Shown: in pieces, positions 46,173 to 55,945 of the stretch
Position numbering within the stretch: the first letter of the stretch is position 1
How the letters are laid out: each line of letters opens with the position of its first letter
Source of the DNA: Bacteroides sp. 519
GTDB taxonomy: Bacteria; Bacteroidota; Bacteroidia; Bacteroidales; Bacteroidaceae
Direction of reading: 5' to 3'
Assembly (NCBI RefSeq): GCF_010500955.1
Contig: NZ_QVMJ01000005.1
Coordinates: forward strand, 11,800-75,799
Length of the DNA: 64,000 bases
Notes under the pieces: model-generated
The model's input: the letters and a program-made list of their open reading frames with translations, nothing else
Databases searched by the model: none
What the model was told of the DNA's origin: nothing
Translations under genes and position numbers: made by a program

Positions 46173-46310
46173 AAACTCTACAGAAAAGTTTTTTTCGCAT
46201 TTTATCTATCATCTATCACTAAATGGAGATAATTTACAGGGAATCAAATAGTTAAAGCAGTGATAGATGCGGTGATAGTAAAATATATCTACCACTGCTA
46301 TCACTAAAAT
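46173..46310 (-). repeat. third copy of the VirE-element terminal repeat (intron-free)
   Basis: On the minus strand: TTTTAGTGATAGCAGTGG, TAGATATATTTTACTATCAC, spacer, TTTAGTGATAGATGATAG, then GCGAAAAAAACTTTTCTG. The target-site junction GGTAGA|TATATTTTAC is exactly what the split intron's exons predict. No VirE gene is beside it. Confidence 0.8.
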
Positions 46311-46411
46311 GGGAATAACGGTTTTTAGATAACGAGTTGATTATAAATAGATTACATTATAATTTTAAAAATATAGTTGTTTTAGCGATTACAATATCAG
46401 TTCACATAATC

Positions 46412-46568
46412 AATTGCCGTCTGCTTTAGCTGACGGTGTGAAAACGTCCTCCCCCTACCCCCTCCAAAGGGGGATACCCTGCGGATACATTGTATAGCGC
46501 AGCTATCCTCCTTTGGAGGAGGTGCCCAAAGGGCGGAGGAGGACGTTTTCACAGTCTCTAAAGCAGAC
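46412..46568. repeat. long hairpin related to the nuoM-nuoN repeat
   Basis: CAATTGCCGTCTGCTTTAG and GTGAAAACGTCCTCC on the left are answered by GGAGGACGTTTTCACA and CTAAAGCAGACAATTG on the right. The centre has TACCCTGCGGATAC and GTATAGCGCAGC, the same loop words as 38930-38961. It sits between the terminal-repeat copy and the 22-23-bp array. Confidence 0.85.
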
Positions 46569-46592
46569 AATTGATAAACAACTTATTAATTT

Positions 46593-46797
46593 GTTCACCA
46601 TAGAACGTCAATCGTTTCATCATAGAAAACCAACAGTTTCACAGTAGGAAACCAACTGTTTCACAGTAGGAAACCAACTGTTTCACGGTAGGAAACAAGT
46701 AGTTTCATATATAGAAAACTAGTAGTTTCATACATAGGAAACCAACAGTTTCCTATATAGAAAACAACTTGTTTCATTGGTAGAAAATCAAATGAAA
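46593..46797. repeat. array of about nine 22-23-bp palindromic repeats (GTTTC-N7-GAAAC)
   Basis: GTTTC (GTTCA in the first unit) begins at 46593, 46614, 46636, 46658, 46680, 46702, 46725, 46748 and 46771. Each unit has the form GTTTCACAGTAGGAAAC plus a linker such as CAACT; the half-sites are conserved and centres drift. It ends about 110 bp before wza. Period matches the arrays at 15.4 and 29.15 kb. Confidence 0.88.
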
Positions 46798-46907
46798 CTA
46801 TGTAGCATTCGTAGCATATCTTAGGACAAAAGCGAAGCCTCCGTGTTCAGCACAAGAAAGAGCCTTTGTGTCTCTGTGCCTCTGTGTTTAAAAATTTAAT
46901 ATAGATT

Positions 46908-47699
46908 ATGAATAAAAACCTTTTCAGCATTTTAATCCTTTGCCTGTTACTTGCATCTTGCGGTACTTCGAAAAAGATTTTGTACTTGCAGGATATGCCA
47001 ATAAACCAACTTGAACAAATCACAAACAAAACGGATATAACCATCCAACCCAAAGATATGATATCAATTGTGGTATCCAGTAAAGATCCACAACTGGCTT
47101 TGTTATTTAATCTGCCTAGGGCAACTGTGCGCATGGACCACTTATCCAATAATTCCAGCTCAAATGGAGAAATTTTAGGCTATACAGTGGATAGTAAAGG
47201 CAATATTGATTTCCCGGTACTGGGTTACTTAAATGTAAAAGATAAAACACGCGAACAACTGGCACAGTTCATCAAAGCAAAAATAATGGAAGAAGATTTA
47301 ATTAAAGACCCGGTTGTGACCGTGGATTTTTTGAATCTGCATTTCTCCGTACAAGGAGAAGTGGCTTCGCCCGGCGAATATTCCATTGACAGAGACAATA
47401 TTACACTATTAGAAGCCATCAGCAAGGCTGGCGACCTGACCATTTACGGAAAAAGGGATGGCGTTATTGTTATCAGGGAAGAAAACAACACCCGCATTGC
47501 CCACCAGGTAGATTTGCGGTCGACCGATTTGTTTAACTCTCCGGCCTTTTATTTAAAACAAAACGATGTTATATATGTACAACCCAACACAGTAAGAGCC
47601 GGACAATCAACAGTGAACGATAACAATGTTAAATCTGTTTCGTTGTGGATATCCATTGCGTCTTTCTTAACAACCCTAGGCGTATTAATCTTTAAATAG
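46908..47699 (+). CDS. wza: polysaccharide export lipoprotein (Wza family)
   Basis: A 263-residue outer-membrane lipoprotein (LLASCG, Cys18) that forms the export channel for the capsule polymer. It has a poly_export domain (ITIQPKDMISIVVSSKDPQLA to YTVDSKGNIDFPVLGYLNV), one SLBB domain (FSVQGEVASPGEYSI... ) and a C-terminal hydrophobic segment (VSLWISIASFLTTLGVLIFK), as in short Bacteroidetes versions. It is followed by wzc after a spacer of four TTCTTAA repeats. Confidence 0.93.
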   Translation: MNKNLFSILILCLLLASCGTSKKILYLQDMPINQLEQITNKTDITIQPKDMISIVVSSKDPQLALLFNLPRATVRMDHLSNNSSSNGEILGYTVDSKGNIDFPVLGYLNVKDKTREQLAQFIKAKIMEEDLIKDPVVTVDFLNLHFSVQGEVASPGEYSIDRDNITLLEAISKAGDLTIYGKRDGVIVIREENNTRIAHQVDLRSTDLFNSPAFYLKQNDVIYVQPNTVRAGQSTVNDNNVKSVSLWISIASFLTTLGVLIFK

Positions 47700-47752
47700 A
47701 AAGCGAATCACCTACATAGCAATTCTTAATTCTTAATTCTTAATTCTTACCC

Positions 47753-50113
47753 ATGTCAAATAACCCAAATAAACCTGGCGAGGACTTTATTCATATTCAA
47801 GACTTATTCTATATATTTTTAAACAAATGGTATTGGTTTGTAATTGCTGTTGTTGTTGCACTTTCGGTAGCGTTTTTGTACCTGGCCAAAACACCGCCGG
47901 TATATACACGCTCGGCATCGATACTGATAAAAGACAATTCCAATGGAGGTGGAGGCATCAGTGCCGAGAATGCAGCCTTTTCCGACTTGGGCATTTTTAA
48001 ATCGAATACCAATATTATAAACGAATTACATACCTTTCAATCACCCTCGCTTATGACGGAGGTGGTTCGCCGGTTAAAACTGGATTATAGTTATAGGGTT
48101 ACAGAGGGCTTGCGCGAACGGGAACTCTACACCCAAACCCCATGTACAGTTGGTTTGGGCAATGTAAACGAAAGCCAATCACTTTCGTGCACCATAGAAT
48201 TACTGCCCAATAATAAATTCCGGCTGACAGAGATGATGTTGAACGGCTTAATAACAAGCAGTCAGCCCGTGGAAGGTACGTTAAACGATTCTATTACTAC
48301 ACCTCTGGGTACCATTTGTGTACAACCTACGTTGTATTATTCTGAAAGTAGTGCTGGTATGTATATATTGTTTTCCAAATCAGGCATACAATCTACAACC
48401 AAAGCTTTTAACGAAGCACTCAGTGTAAACCTGGCAGACGATAAATCGTCTATCATCGACCTGAGGATTACAGATGTGTCTACCCGCCGGGCCGAAGATA
48501 TTTTAAATACCTTGATTCAGGTATACAACGAGAACTGGATTAAAGACAAAAACCAGGTAGCCATCAGCACTTCGGCATTTATCGACGATCGGTTAGGCAT
48601 TATAGAAACCGAGTTGGGGCATGTAGATGATGATATATCCAACTTCAAAAGCAAGAACCTCTTGCCCGATGTACAGGCTGTATCAACCATGTTCATGGCA
48701 CAATCAAGCGAAAATAAATCCAGAATATTCGAGTTGGAGAATCAGTTGTCCATCACCCGGTTTATACGCGAGTATATGGACGATCCCAAGCAGAAAGATC
48801 AACTTTTGCCTGCCAATGCAGGTATTGAAAATGCAAATATCGGAAGCCTGATAAACGAATACAATTCTGCATTGCTTCAACGCAACAACTTGTTGGCTAA
48901 TAGTAGCGAAAAGAATCCTTTGGTTATCGACCTGAATCAATCGTTGGTTTCTATGCGTCAGTCGGTTATTAGTTCGTTAGATAATTCCATTGCAACTTTA
49001 AACAAGCAGATTGGCAACATTCGTCGTTCCGATACACAAACCAATCGTCATATTGCTTCCAGCCCCAATCAGGCCAAATACCTGCTTTCGGTTGAGCGCC
49101 AACAGAAGGTAAAAGAGGCACTTTATTTGTATTTACTGCAAAAAAGGGAAGAAAACGAATTGTCGCAAGCGTTTACAGCTTACAATACCAAGGTAATAAA
49201 TATGCCAAGTGGAAGTAACTTTCCCACTGCGCCACAAAAAGGTAAAATATTATTAGTGGCACTGGCAATGGGTTTACTTATTCCGGCTGTTATTCTATTC
49301 TTATTAGAATCGTTAAACAACAAAATCCGGTTAAAGAAAGACCTGGATGGCATGTCTCTTCCGTATGTGGGTGAGATTCCTCTTGCCGAAACGGGTAAGA
49401 AATCACTTTTGAAAAAGGGTCATACAACTTCTACCACCATTGCCGTAAAAGAGAAAAACAGAGATCAGATTAATGAAGCTTTCCGTATTATACGCACTAA
49501 CCTCAACTTTATGAAGGGGAATCAGGAAAACAGCAAAATTATTATGATTACTTCGTTTAATCCGGGTAGTGGTAAAACATTTACTACTGCCAACTTAGGG
49601 GTAAGTTTATCCTTAGCCGGCAAAAAGGTAATCACCATTGACTTGGATATGCGCAGGGGAGCCCTCAGTGCCTATGTAAATTCTCCCAAACAGGGGGTAT
49701 CGAACTACTTGGCTGGCTTAACCGACAATATAAACGAAATTATAGTAAAAGGATCGGGAGAGTTGAAACTGGATATTATTCCGGTGGGTGTATTCCCCCC
49801 CAACCCCACAGAATTGTTATTGAACGAAAGGTTGCAATTATTACTGAATACATTGGAAAAGCAATACGATTATGTATTGATTGACTGTACCCCGGTTGAG
49901 ATTGTAGCGGATACTTCGATTGTTGGTAAATTGGTGGATATGACACTGTTTATTATCAGGGCAGGGTTATTGGATAAGAGGATGTTGCCGGAATTGGAGC
50001 GGATGTATAGTGAGAATAAGTTGAATAATATGGCGGTGTTGTTGAATGGGGTGGATTATAGTGCGGTGAGGTATGGGAATTATGGGTACGGGTATGGATA
50101 TTATGGCAAATAA
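47753..50113 (+). CDS. wzc: Wzc-type co-polymerase and BY tyrosine kinase
   Basis: A 786-residue inner-membrane protein. It has a Wzz domain with TM helices near 28-48 and about 500-520, a long periplasmic coiled-coil part with a GNVR-like region, and a cytoplasmic kinase with Walker A FNPGSGKTFTTANLG (about 602-616), Walker A' VITIDLDMRRG and Walker B YDYVLIDCTP. The C-terminus is a tyrosine cluster (YGNYGYGYGYYGK) for autophosphorylation. It controls chain length together with Wza. Confidence 0.95.
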   Translation: MSNNPNKPGEDFIHIQDLFYIFLNKWYWFVIAVVVALSVAFLYLAKTPPVYTRSASILIKDNSNGGGGISAENAAFSDLGIFKSNTNIINELHTFQSPSLMTEVVRRLKLDYSYRVTEGLRERELYTQTPCTVGLGNVNESQSLSCTIELLPNNKFRLTEMMLNGLITSSQPVEGTLNDSITTPLGTICVQPTLYYSESSAGMYILFSKSGIQSTTKAFNEALSVNLADDKSSIIDLRITDVSTRRAEDILNTLIQVYNENWIKDKNQVAISTSAFIDDRLGIIETELGHVDDDISNFKSKNLLPDVQAVSTMFMAQSSENKSRIFELENQLSITRFIREYMDDPKQKDQLLPANAGIENANIGSLINEYNSALLQRNNLLANSSEKNPLVIDLNQSLVSMRQSVISSLDNSIATLNKQIGNIRRSDTQTNRHIASSPNQAKYLLSVERQQKVKEALYLYLLQKREENELSQAFTAYNTKVINMPSGSNFPTAPQKGKILLVALAMGLLIPAVILFLLESLNNKIRLKKDLDGMSLPYVGEIPLAETGKKSLLKKGHTTSTTIAVKEKNRDQINEAFRIIRTNLNFMKGNQENSKIIMITSFNPGSGKTFTTANLGVSLSLAGKKVITIDLDMRRGALSAYVNSPKQGVSNYLAGLTDNINEIIVKGSGELKLDIIPVGVFPPNPTELLLNERLQLLLNTLEKQYDYVLIDCTPVEIVADTSIVGKLVDMTLFIIRAGLLDKRMLPELERMYSENKLNNMAVLLNGVDYSAVRYGNYGYGYGYYGK

Positions 50114-50321
50114 AATTTGAATTCCAAAAAAAAACAACAATAGTTGGAACCGGTTATGTGTATTTAGTTTCAGGAGTCTGTTTTTTTATTAATAAATTGT
50201 AATGTTCATTTCTTTATATTGATGAAGTATACAATATTGGTTCCTAATATCCCTATTATTTCTTTATATCATAATAACGTTTTGGACAAATACAAAAATA
50301 CAGCAATACCAAAAATAAATT

Positions 50322-51821
50322 ATGCATTCAAGAAATAAAACAATAGCCAAGAATACATTGATATTGTATTTAAGAATGATTATTGTAACAATAATTTCAT
50401 TATACACATCACGTGTCACATTAAATGTATTAGGAGTTGATGATTTCGGCATTTGGAACATCGCTGGCGGATTAATAGCCTTCTTTGCTATTATAAACAC
50501 TGCTTTATCCAGTTCTGTACAAAGATTTTTAAATATTGAATTAGGAAAAAATAATATTGACGCATTTAGTAATACTTTCAATGTAGGAATTGAAATTCAT
50601 TTCATTATAGGACTTATTATTCTAATATTAGGTGAAACAATAGGGTTATATATATTTAATCATTTCCTAAATATACCTACCGAACGATACATTGCGAGTC
50701 AGTATGTTTTTCAATTTTCCTTATTTTCAACTATTATTGACATTATAAGAACACCATACAATGCTTTAATCATAGCAAAGGAAAGGATGGATTTTTATGC
50801 TTATCTGTCTATTTTCGAAGTAGTTTTTAAACTCCTAATAATTTTTTTTCTGATATTTGTTTCTTATGATTCATTGATTTTATATTCCTTATTGTATTTT
50901 TTTATATCTCTCATTGGTTTTTTTTTTATGTATATATACTCAAAGAGGAAACTTCAATCTCCTGCATTTAAGTATGTATCGTTGAAGGGAGATATAAGTA
51001 AAAATATGATTACCTTCTCTAGCTGGACTCTCTTGGGGAATGTCTCAAATATAGCATCTTCACAAGGCATGAATATGTGGCTAAATATATTTTATGGAGT
51101 AACATTAAATGCTACAATGGGAATAACCAATCAAGTCACAAATACAATATCGAGTTTTATATCTAATTTTCAAATGGCTTATAAACCTGCTATCATTCAA
51201 TATTATATGTGTCCCCAAAAAGATAAATTTATAGAATTGGTATGTAGATCATCTAAATACTCTTTCTTCCTTTTATTAGTGATATGCTTGCCATTATTGT
51301 TTAATATTGAATATATACTTAAAATATGGTTAGGCACAGTTCCAGATTATACAGGTGATTTTATTCGTATTTTATTAATATCTCTTATTGTAAGTTCAAT
51401 ATATATTCCATTATATAATGCAATAGAGGCTTCTGGCCATATTGGAAAATATCAAATGTGTGTTTCGATTGTCAAACTTGTTACTATTATTTTGTCATAT
51501 TGGATTTTAAAGTTAGGTTTTCCTCCTCCCTGTATCATGTGGCTACATGTTATTTCTGCAGTACTATTTCTTGTAGTACTGTTATATATTGTACATGTGA
51601 AAATTTTTATTCGAATAAAAATTTTATTCCTGCTTATAATTTACCCAATATTGAAGACCTTGACAGTAACTCTTGTCTTATCATACTTCTTCTCAATAGA
51701 TAATTCATTACAGAATATTATAATCACACTGATAATAGGCTTATTCTCTATTGTTACGTTCGGTTTGTCAAAAAAAGAACGAATATATTTTACAACATTA
51801 TTAAAGAAGCATCAAAGATAA
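50322..51821 (+). CDS. wzx: Wzx-type polysaccharide flippase
   Basis: A 499-residue membrane protein with about 12-14 helices of the MATE/MOP superfamily (RMIIVTIISLYTSRVTLNVLGVDDFGIWNIAGGLIAFF). It would flip the lipid-linked repeat unit across the inner membrane. AT-rich DNA starts at about this gene, unlike wzc; this looks like the variable cassette boundary. The 200 bp before it hold nothing I recognise. Confidence 0.88.
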   Translation: MHSRNKTIAKNTLILYLRMIIVTIISLYTSRVTLNVLGVDDFGIWNIAGGLIAFFAIINTALSSSVQRFLNIELGKNNIDAFSNTFNVGIEIHFIIGLIILILGETIGLYIFNHFLNIPTERYIASQYVFQFSLFSTIIDIIRTPYNALIIAKERMDFYAYLSIFEVVFKLLIIFFLIFVSYDSLILYSLLYFFISLIGFFFMYIYSKRKLQSPAFKYVSLKGDISKNMITFSSWTLLGNVSNIASSQGMNMWLNIFYGVTLNATMGITNQVTNTISSFISNFQMAYKPAIIQYYMCPQKDKFIELVCRSSKYSFFLLLVICLPLLFNIEYILKIWLGTVPDYTGDFIRILLISLIVSSIYIPLYNAIEASGHIGKYQMCVSIVKLVTIILSYWILKLGFPPPCIMWLHVISAVLFLVVLLYIVHVKIFIRIKILFLLIIYPILKTLTVTLVLSYFFSIDNSLQNIIITLIIGLFSIVTFGLSKKERIYFTTLLKKHQR

Positions 51822-51900
51822 ATCAGATTTTATGTTACAAATATATTATTTGCACACAATCTAAACAAAATTATAATCGCGTTATACAATTAAGATAAGG

Positions 51901-52791
51901 ATGATAAAACTTTACCATTTTAGCAATAATTTTGGAGATTCTGCTTCTCCCTATATTATTGAGAAACTATCAGAAGAGAAGGTGTCATTTGCATGGCCGT
52001 TTACAAATTCCATATTTATTCATCATATATTATCAAGTGTAAAACATATATTTCGTTGGTCTTTTAAGCAACATAGCTACAATTTAGCTTTTACTCGAAA
52101 AAGAGTTTTAATTGCAGTAGGTAGTTTAATTGAGGGGTCTACTCCTCGATGCATTGTTTGGGGAACAGGTATAGCACAGTCTCAAAATTCTATAAAGGGA
52201 GGAAGATTTATTTTTACTAGGGGAAAGCTATCAACAAAACTCCTCCGTTCTAAGGGTTTTGATGTAGAATATGATGGTGGAGGAGACCCTGCATTATTAT
52301 TTCCGCTAATTTATCATCCCATCCAACTAAAACAGAAATATAAGATAGGAATTATTTGCCACAATTCTGATAGTTCTTTCATTCCATCTCATAAATTACC
52401 ATTGTCTTCTTTTGTTATCAATTTGAACACAAATGATGTTGAGAAAGTAATCGATGAAATATGTAATTGTGAAATAATTTTCAGCAGTTCTCTTCATGGA
52501 TTGATTGTTAGTCACGCCTATGGCATTCCAGCAGTATGGATTGAAAGAGAACAATTGGTTGGGGGACGTTTCAAATTCTATGATTACTTCTCATCAGTAG
52601 ACATTAAAGATTATGAACCTATTAATTTTTATGAAGTTTTTGACAAAGGTTTTAAAGTTGACTTATCCGGTAAACAACTAAACATCAATTCCAATGTATT
52701 AAATCAAATCCAACAAGTAATATTGCGCCATGCTCCCTTTGAAATAAAAAACACATCTATTGTAAATCATAATAAAAATCATTCGGAATGA
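51901..52791 (+). CDS. polysaccharide pyruvyl transferase family protein
   Basis: A 296-residue cytoplasmic enzyme. The opening NNFGDSASPYIIEKLS, the central GTGIAQSQ and RGKLSTKLL segments, GDPALLFPLIY, and IIFSSSLHGLIVSHAYGIPAVWIE are the family pattern. It would add a pyruvate ketal to a sugar using phosphoenolpyruvate, giving the polymer a negative charge. Confidence 0.85.
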   Translation: MIKLYHFSNNFGDSASPYIIEKLSEEKVSFAWPFTNSIFIHHILSSVKHIFRWSFKQHSYNLAFTRKRVLIAVGSLIEGSTPRCIVWGTGIAQSQNSIKGGRFIFTRGKLSTKLLRSKGFDVEYDGGGDPALLFPLIYHPIQLKQKYKIGIICHNSDSSFIPSHKLPLSSFVINLNTNDVEKVIDEICNCEIIFSSSLHGLIVSHAYGIPAVWIEREQLVGGRFKFYDYFSSVDIKDYEPINFYEVFDKGFKVDLSGKQLNINSNVLNQIQQVILRHAPFEIKNTSIVNHNKNHSE

Positions 52792-52840
52792 TTGTTTTAT
52801 TTTAGATAATACTGTTAGAATTATTCGGTATAAAAATCAA

Positions 52841-53725
52841 ATGAAGAAATTAATATATAATTTAGGAAGAAGAGGTTTTTTCTCTGAGATAAATAATCTG
52901 GTTATTGCAAAGATCTTTGCAGAAGACAACAAATGGAGTTTTGAAGTAAACTCTTTTTACTGGAATTGTAAATACAGATACGGATTAAGAGATTATTTTG
53001 ATATTAATATAAAAGAGAACAACAATTTATTTTCGGCTCAATTAGTTAGAACAAATAAGAAAAGTCGTGTTTTAATTACAAACTTACATTCCGTATTTTA
53101 TGCTACAACCCAAAACTTAAATTGTTTATACAAATTATTTCACCATAACATTGTATGGGGCAACTATATTTATGAAACATTCAGATCACAACCTAATTTG
53201 GCAAATATTGATAAAGATAGATTTTTAAATAATTTAAAGCAATTACTACAATTAAAACATTCACTAAATGAATCATTTTTAAAGAAAACTTTAGAAATGG
53301 AATTACCAAATCGTTTTTTAGGCATTCATATAAGAAGGGGGGACAAAATTACTACAGGTGAAATGGAAGAACTTCCATTGTCTATCTATTTAACTGCCAT
53401 TAAAGAAACATCATTTAAATATATATATATAGCAACTGATGATTATAGGAGTATTGAGTATATTAAATCTGAATTATCTCCTTTAGGGTATCAAATATAT
53501 CACAACCCTGAACTCAAGGCAGATGGATTTAGTGAAGGCAAATTTAATCATTATACAAAAAATAATCGTTACAATGAAACACTTTCACTTTTGTTTGATA
53601 TATTCATTTTATTTAAAGCATCTTATTTTATAGGAACGTTCTCAAGTAATTTAAGTCGCGTAATTCCTTGTGTTCTTGGATTAGAGAATTGTAAATCTTT
53701 AGATATTGATTGGTTTGTAGGATAG
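52841..53725 (+). CDS. fucosyltransferase-like glycosyltransferase (GT23/FUT8-type motif)
   Basis: A 294-residue protein. The motif GIHIRRGDKI (161-170) is the GDP-fucose-binding signature shared by GT11, GT23 and GT65 enzymes; YIATDDYRSI and the late GTFSSNLSRVIPC resemble the FUT8/NodZ fold. The N-terminal 150 residues are not recognisable. Presence of gmd downstream in the locus supports a GDP-fucose donor. The family (GT23 versus GT11) is uncertain. Confidence 0.65.
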   Translation: MKKLIYNLGRRGFFSEINNLVIAKIFAEDNKWSFEVNSFYWNCKYRYGLRDYFDINIKENNNLFSAQLVRTNKKSRVLITNLHSVFYATTQNLNCLYKLFHHNIVWGNYIYETFRSQPNLANIDKDRFLNNLKQLLQLKHSLNESFLKKTLEMELPNRFLGIHIRRGDKITTGEMEELPLSIYLTAIKETSFKYIYIATDDYRSIEYIKSELSPLGYQIYHNPELKADGFSEGKFNHYTKNNRYNETLSLLFDIFILFKASYFIGTFSSNLSRVIPCVLGLENCKSLDIDWFVG

Positions 53726-53734
53726 TAATTGAGC

Positions 53735-54934
53735 ATGAAAAATAAAATGTTTCTATTTATTTTAGGATTTATTGTATTTTCTTCCTTTTGCTCTTTTCTT
53801 ACAGTTCGAATTCTCAATCTACCATGCACTATAGAGTTATTCCTTGTTCCATTGGCATATTATTTTCGAAAAAGTTTTTTTATTCCAAGAAAAGATTACA
53901 TTGGTGTCGTGTTGTTTGTCTTACTTGGAATATTTATAGGGCTATTAAACTCTGTCTATTTTTTCACTGATATCATTCCTATTGCTAGATGCTTTTTTCT
54001 TGGTGCCCTTGCATTTGTTTTTGCAAAAAACAATACAATATTTAAAAATCTGGATAATTTGTATATATTCAGTTTCGGAGTTTTCATGGGAGATCTCTTA
54101 AATGCCTATATATTAATGAAGACAGTATTGGGAACAGAGTTTGACAAGCAGTATGCTGTAGATATTAATATAATATTCTCTGTTCTATGGCCAATCCTCA
54201 CAATACTATACAAGAAACCATCCCATTTGATAGCTGTTTTCTTACTGGTCCCTATTTTATCTTTTCTTTCTGTAAGCCGAGGTATATCAACCTTTTTTAC
54301 AATTGGGATTATATTGGCATTTTTATTAAAAATATATAAAAGACCATCAAAGATTATAATTGCTATGGCCTTTCTCTCAGTTTCATTTATCGTTCTTTCT
54401 TCTCTTTATTATAACAGTGAAAATAATATTAGAAAATTTTCACCATCTATGCATTTTCGTATGTACAAAAAAATGTCTTCTTATGGAAAAAATAACATTG
54501 ATAAAGATCGCATTCGTCCATACATATGGGCCTTTGACAATTTGTCATACTATGTTGTTCCACGTGGATTTTTGGGAAAGAAATTTTTAACAAAATCAGA
54601 TGGCAAAAACACACCAATGATGGCTCCTTGGGATAGTGCTTATATGGAATTTCTTTATACTTTTGGCTTTCTATTACTACTCGTACTTGTTCTAATATAT
54701 TTATACAAATTATATATCTGCTTTATACTCTATAATAGAACTAACGAAGTCATTTTTGCTGTATCATGTGCAATGCTTTCATTACTATTTGTTGAACATG
54801 TATTTACTTATGGCCTGATTCGAAGTCCTTTTATGGTGTTCTGCAATGGTGGTTTTTTGGGATATATCTGGAAAATAACGTCTCATCCTGAATCATTAAA
54901 AGGAAATCTAATTTCAAAAAAACAAAAATTATGA
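53735..54934 (+). CDS. wzy: Wzy-like O-antigen/capsule polymerase
   Basis: A 399-residue protein with about ten hydrophobic segments and a large loop (about 230-290) containing DKDRIRPYIWAFDN and PWDSAYMEFLYTFGF, the arrangement of Wzy polymerases that join repeat units in the periplasm. Sequence conservation in this family is low, so the call rests on topology and context. The ATG at 53735 is preferred to a TTG at 53729. It overlaps the next gene by 4 bp (ATGA). Confidence 0.78.
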   Translation: MKNKMFLFILGFIVFSSFCSFLTVRILNLPCTIELFLVPLAYYFRKSFFIPRKDYIGVVLFVLLGIFIGLLNSVYFFTDIIPIARCFFLGALAFVFAKNNTIFKNLDNLYIFSFGVFMGDLLNAYILMKTVLGTEFDKQYAVDINIIFSVLWPILTILYKKPSHLIAVFLLVPILSFLSVSRGISTFFTIGIILAFLLKIYKRPSKIIIAMAFLSVSFIVLSSLYYNSENNIRKFSPSMHFRMYKKMSSYGKNNIDKDRIRPYIWAFDNLSYYVVPRGFLGKKFLTKSDGKNTPMMAPWDSAYMEFLYTFGFLLLLVLVLIYLYKLYICFILYNRTNEVIFAVSCAMLSLLFVEHVFTYGLIRSPFMVFCNGGFLGYIWKITSHPESLKGNLISKKQKL

Positions 54935-55938
54935 TTAAAATAAATATATTATCAGGAGTCCAAAAAAATCCATTTGGGGCACAATGGGACAAAAAAAGAT
55001 TCCCAGAATCTCTGTTTTATATTTGTGAGAATTCAGATGAAAAAATTGAATGGGATATTATTGTTATATATGAAAATATTAGATCATCCATAACTTTCCA
55101 ATGCCGAAAAGGACAGTTAATTTATGTAGCAGGTGAACCGCCTATGATGCGACCATTGCCCAATTCATTTCTTAAACAATTCGATGAAGTAATAATCCCC
55201 AATACTAAAAGTAAGCATTCCAATAAACTGCTTAGTCATGGTTTTTTAAACTGGTCGTTGGGGGTAAGTTTTAAAACAAAGCAACATCGCTACAATTTTG
55301 AACAGTTAAAGAATTTGAAAACACCAAAAACAAAAAATATTTCAATTGTAACTTCAACCAAGAGAATGATGCCTGGTCATAATCGACGTATGTATATAAT
55401 TGAGCAATTAAAAAAAGATTTTCCTGGACAAATAGACTATTATGGGCAAGGTCATCAGTTTGTTGATTTCAAGGCTGATGTCTTAATTCCATATAAATTT
55501 CATATTTGTATGGAGAATAGTGCCATTCCATACTATTGGACGGAGAAATTTTCCGATCCTTTATTAGCAAATTGTATTCCGATTTATTTAGGTTGCACCA
55601 ATCTTGAAATCTATTTTGATAAGCGTGGATATATACCATTTACATTTGATAATTATGCACATCTTAAAAATACAATTACAACAATCTTACAGAAGCCGGA
55701 AGCATTATATGAGCAATACCTGCCATTCATGAGAGCCAACAGAGATATTTTGTTAAATAAAGAAAACTTAATTCCTTTTATCATTGAGCGGTACTCTAAA
55801 AATGATGGAGAAGTTATTGAATATACTGTGAATAATTTGGAACGATTCAGAGCATACAGAAATATGTTAAAGATAATAAGGCTCAGGCGTCTAATATATA
55901 AAATCTATTATTCATTTATTTTAAAATTCAGAAAATGA
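54931..55938 (+). CDS. GT10-family alpha-1,3/1,4-fucosyltransferase-like
   Basis: A 335-residue enzyme with the GT10 donor-site block YKFHICMENSAIPYYWTEKF followed by SDPLLANCIPIYLGC (188-222), where the glutamate and YWTEK residues bind GDP-fucose. The C-terminus is basic and helical (FRAYRNMLKIIRLRRLIYK), as in membrane-associated bacterial members. Together with the GT23-like gene it gives two potential fucose transfers. Confidence 0.85.
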   Translation: MIKINILSGVQKNPFGAQWDKKRFPESLFYICENSDEKIEWDIIVIYENIRSSITFQCRKGQLIYVAGEPPMMRPLPNSFLKQFDEVIIPNTKSKHSNKLLSHGFLNWSLGVSFKTKQHRYNFEQLKNLKTPKTKNISIVTSTKRMMPGHNRRMYIIEQLKKDFPGQIDYYGQGHQFVDFKADVLIPYKFHICMENSAIPYYWTEKFSDPLLANCIPIYLGCTNLEIYFDKRGYIPFTFDNYAHLKNTITTILQKPEALYEQYLPFMRANRDILLNKENLIPFIIERYSKNDGEVIEYTVNNLERFRAYRNMLKIIRLRRLIYKIYYSFILKFRK

Positions 55939-55945
55939 CAGTCAA

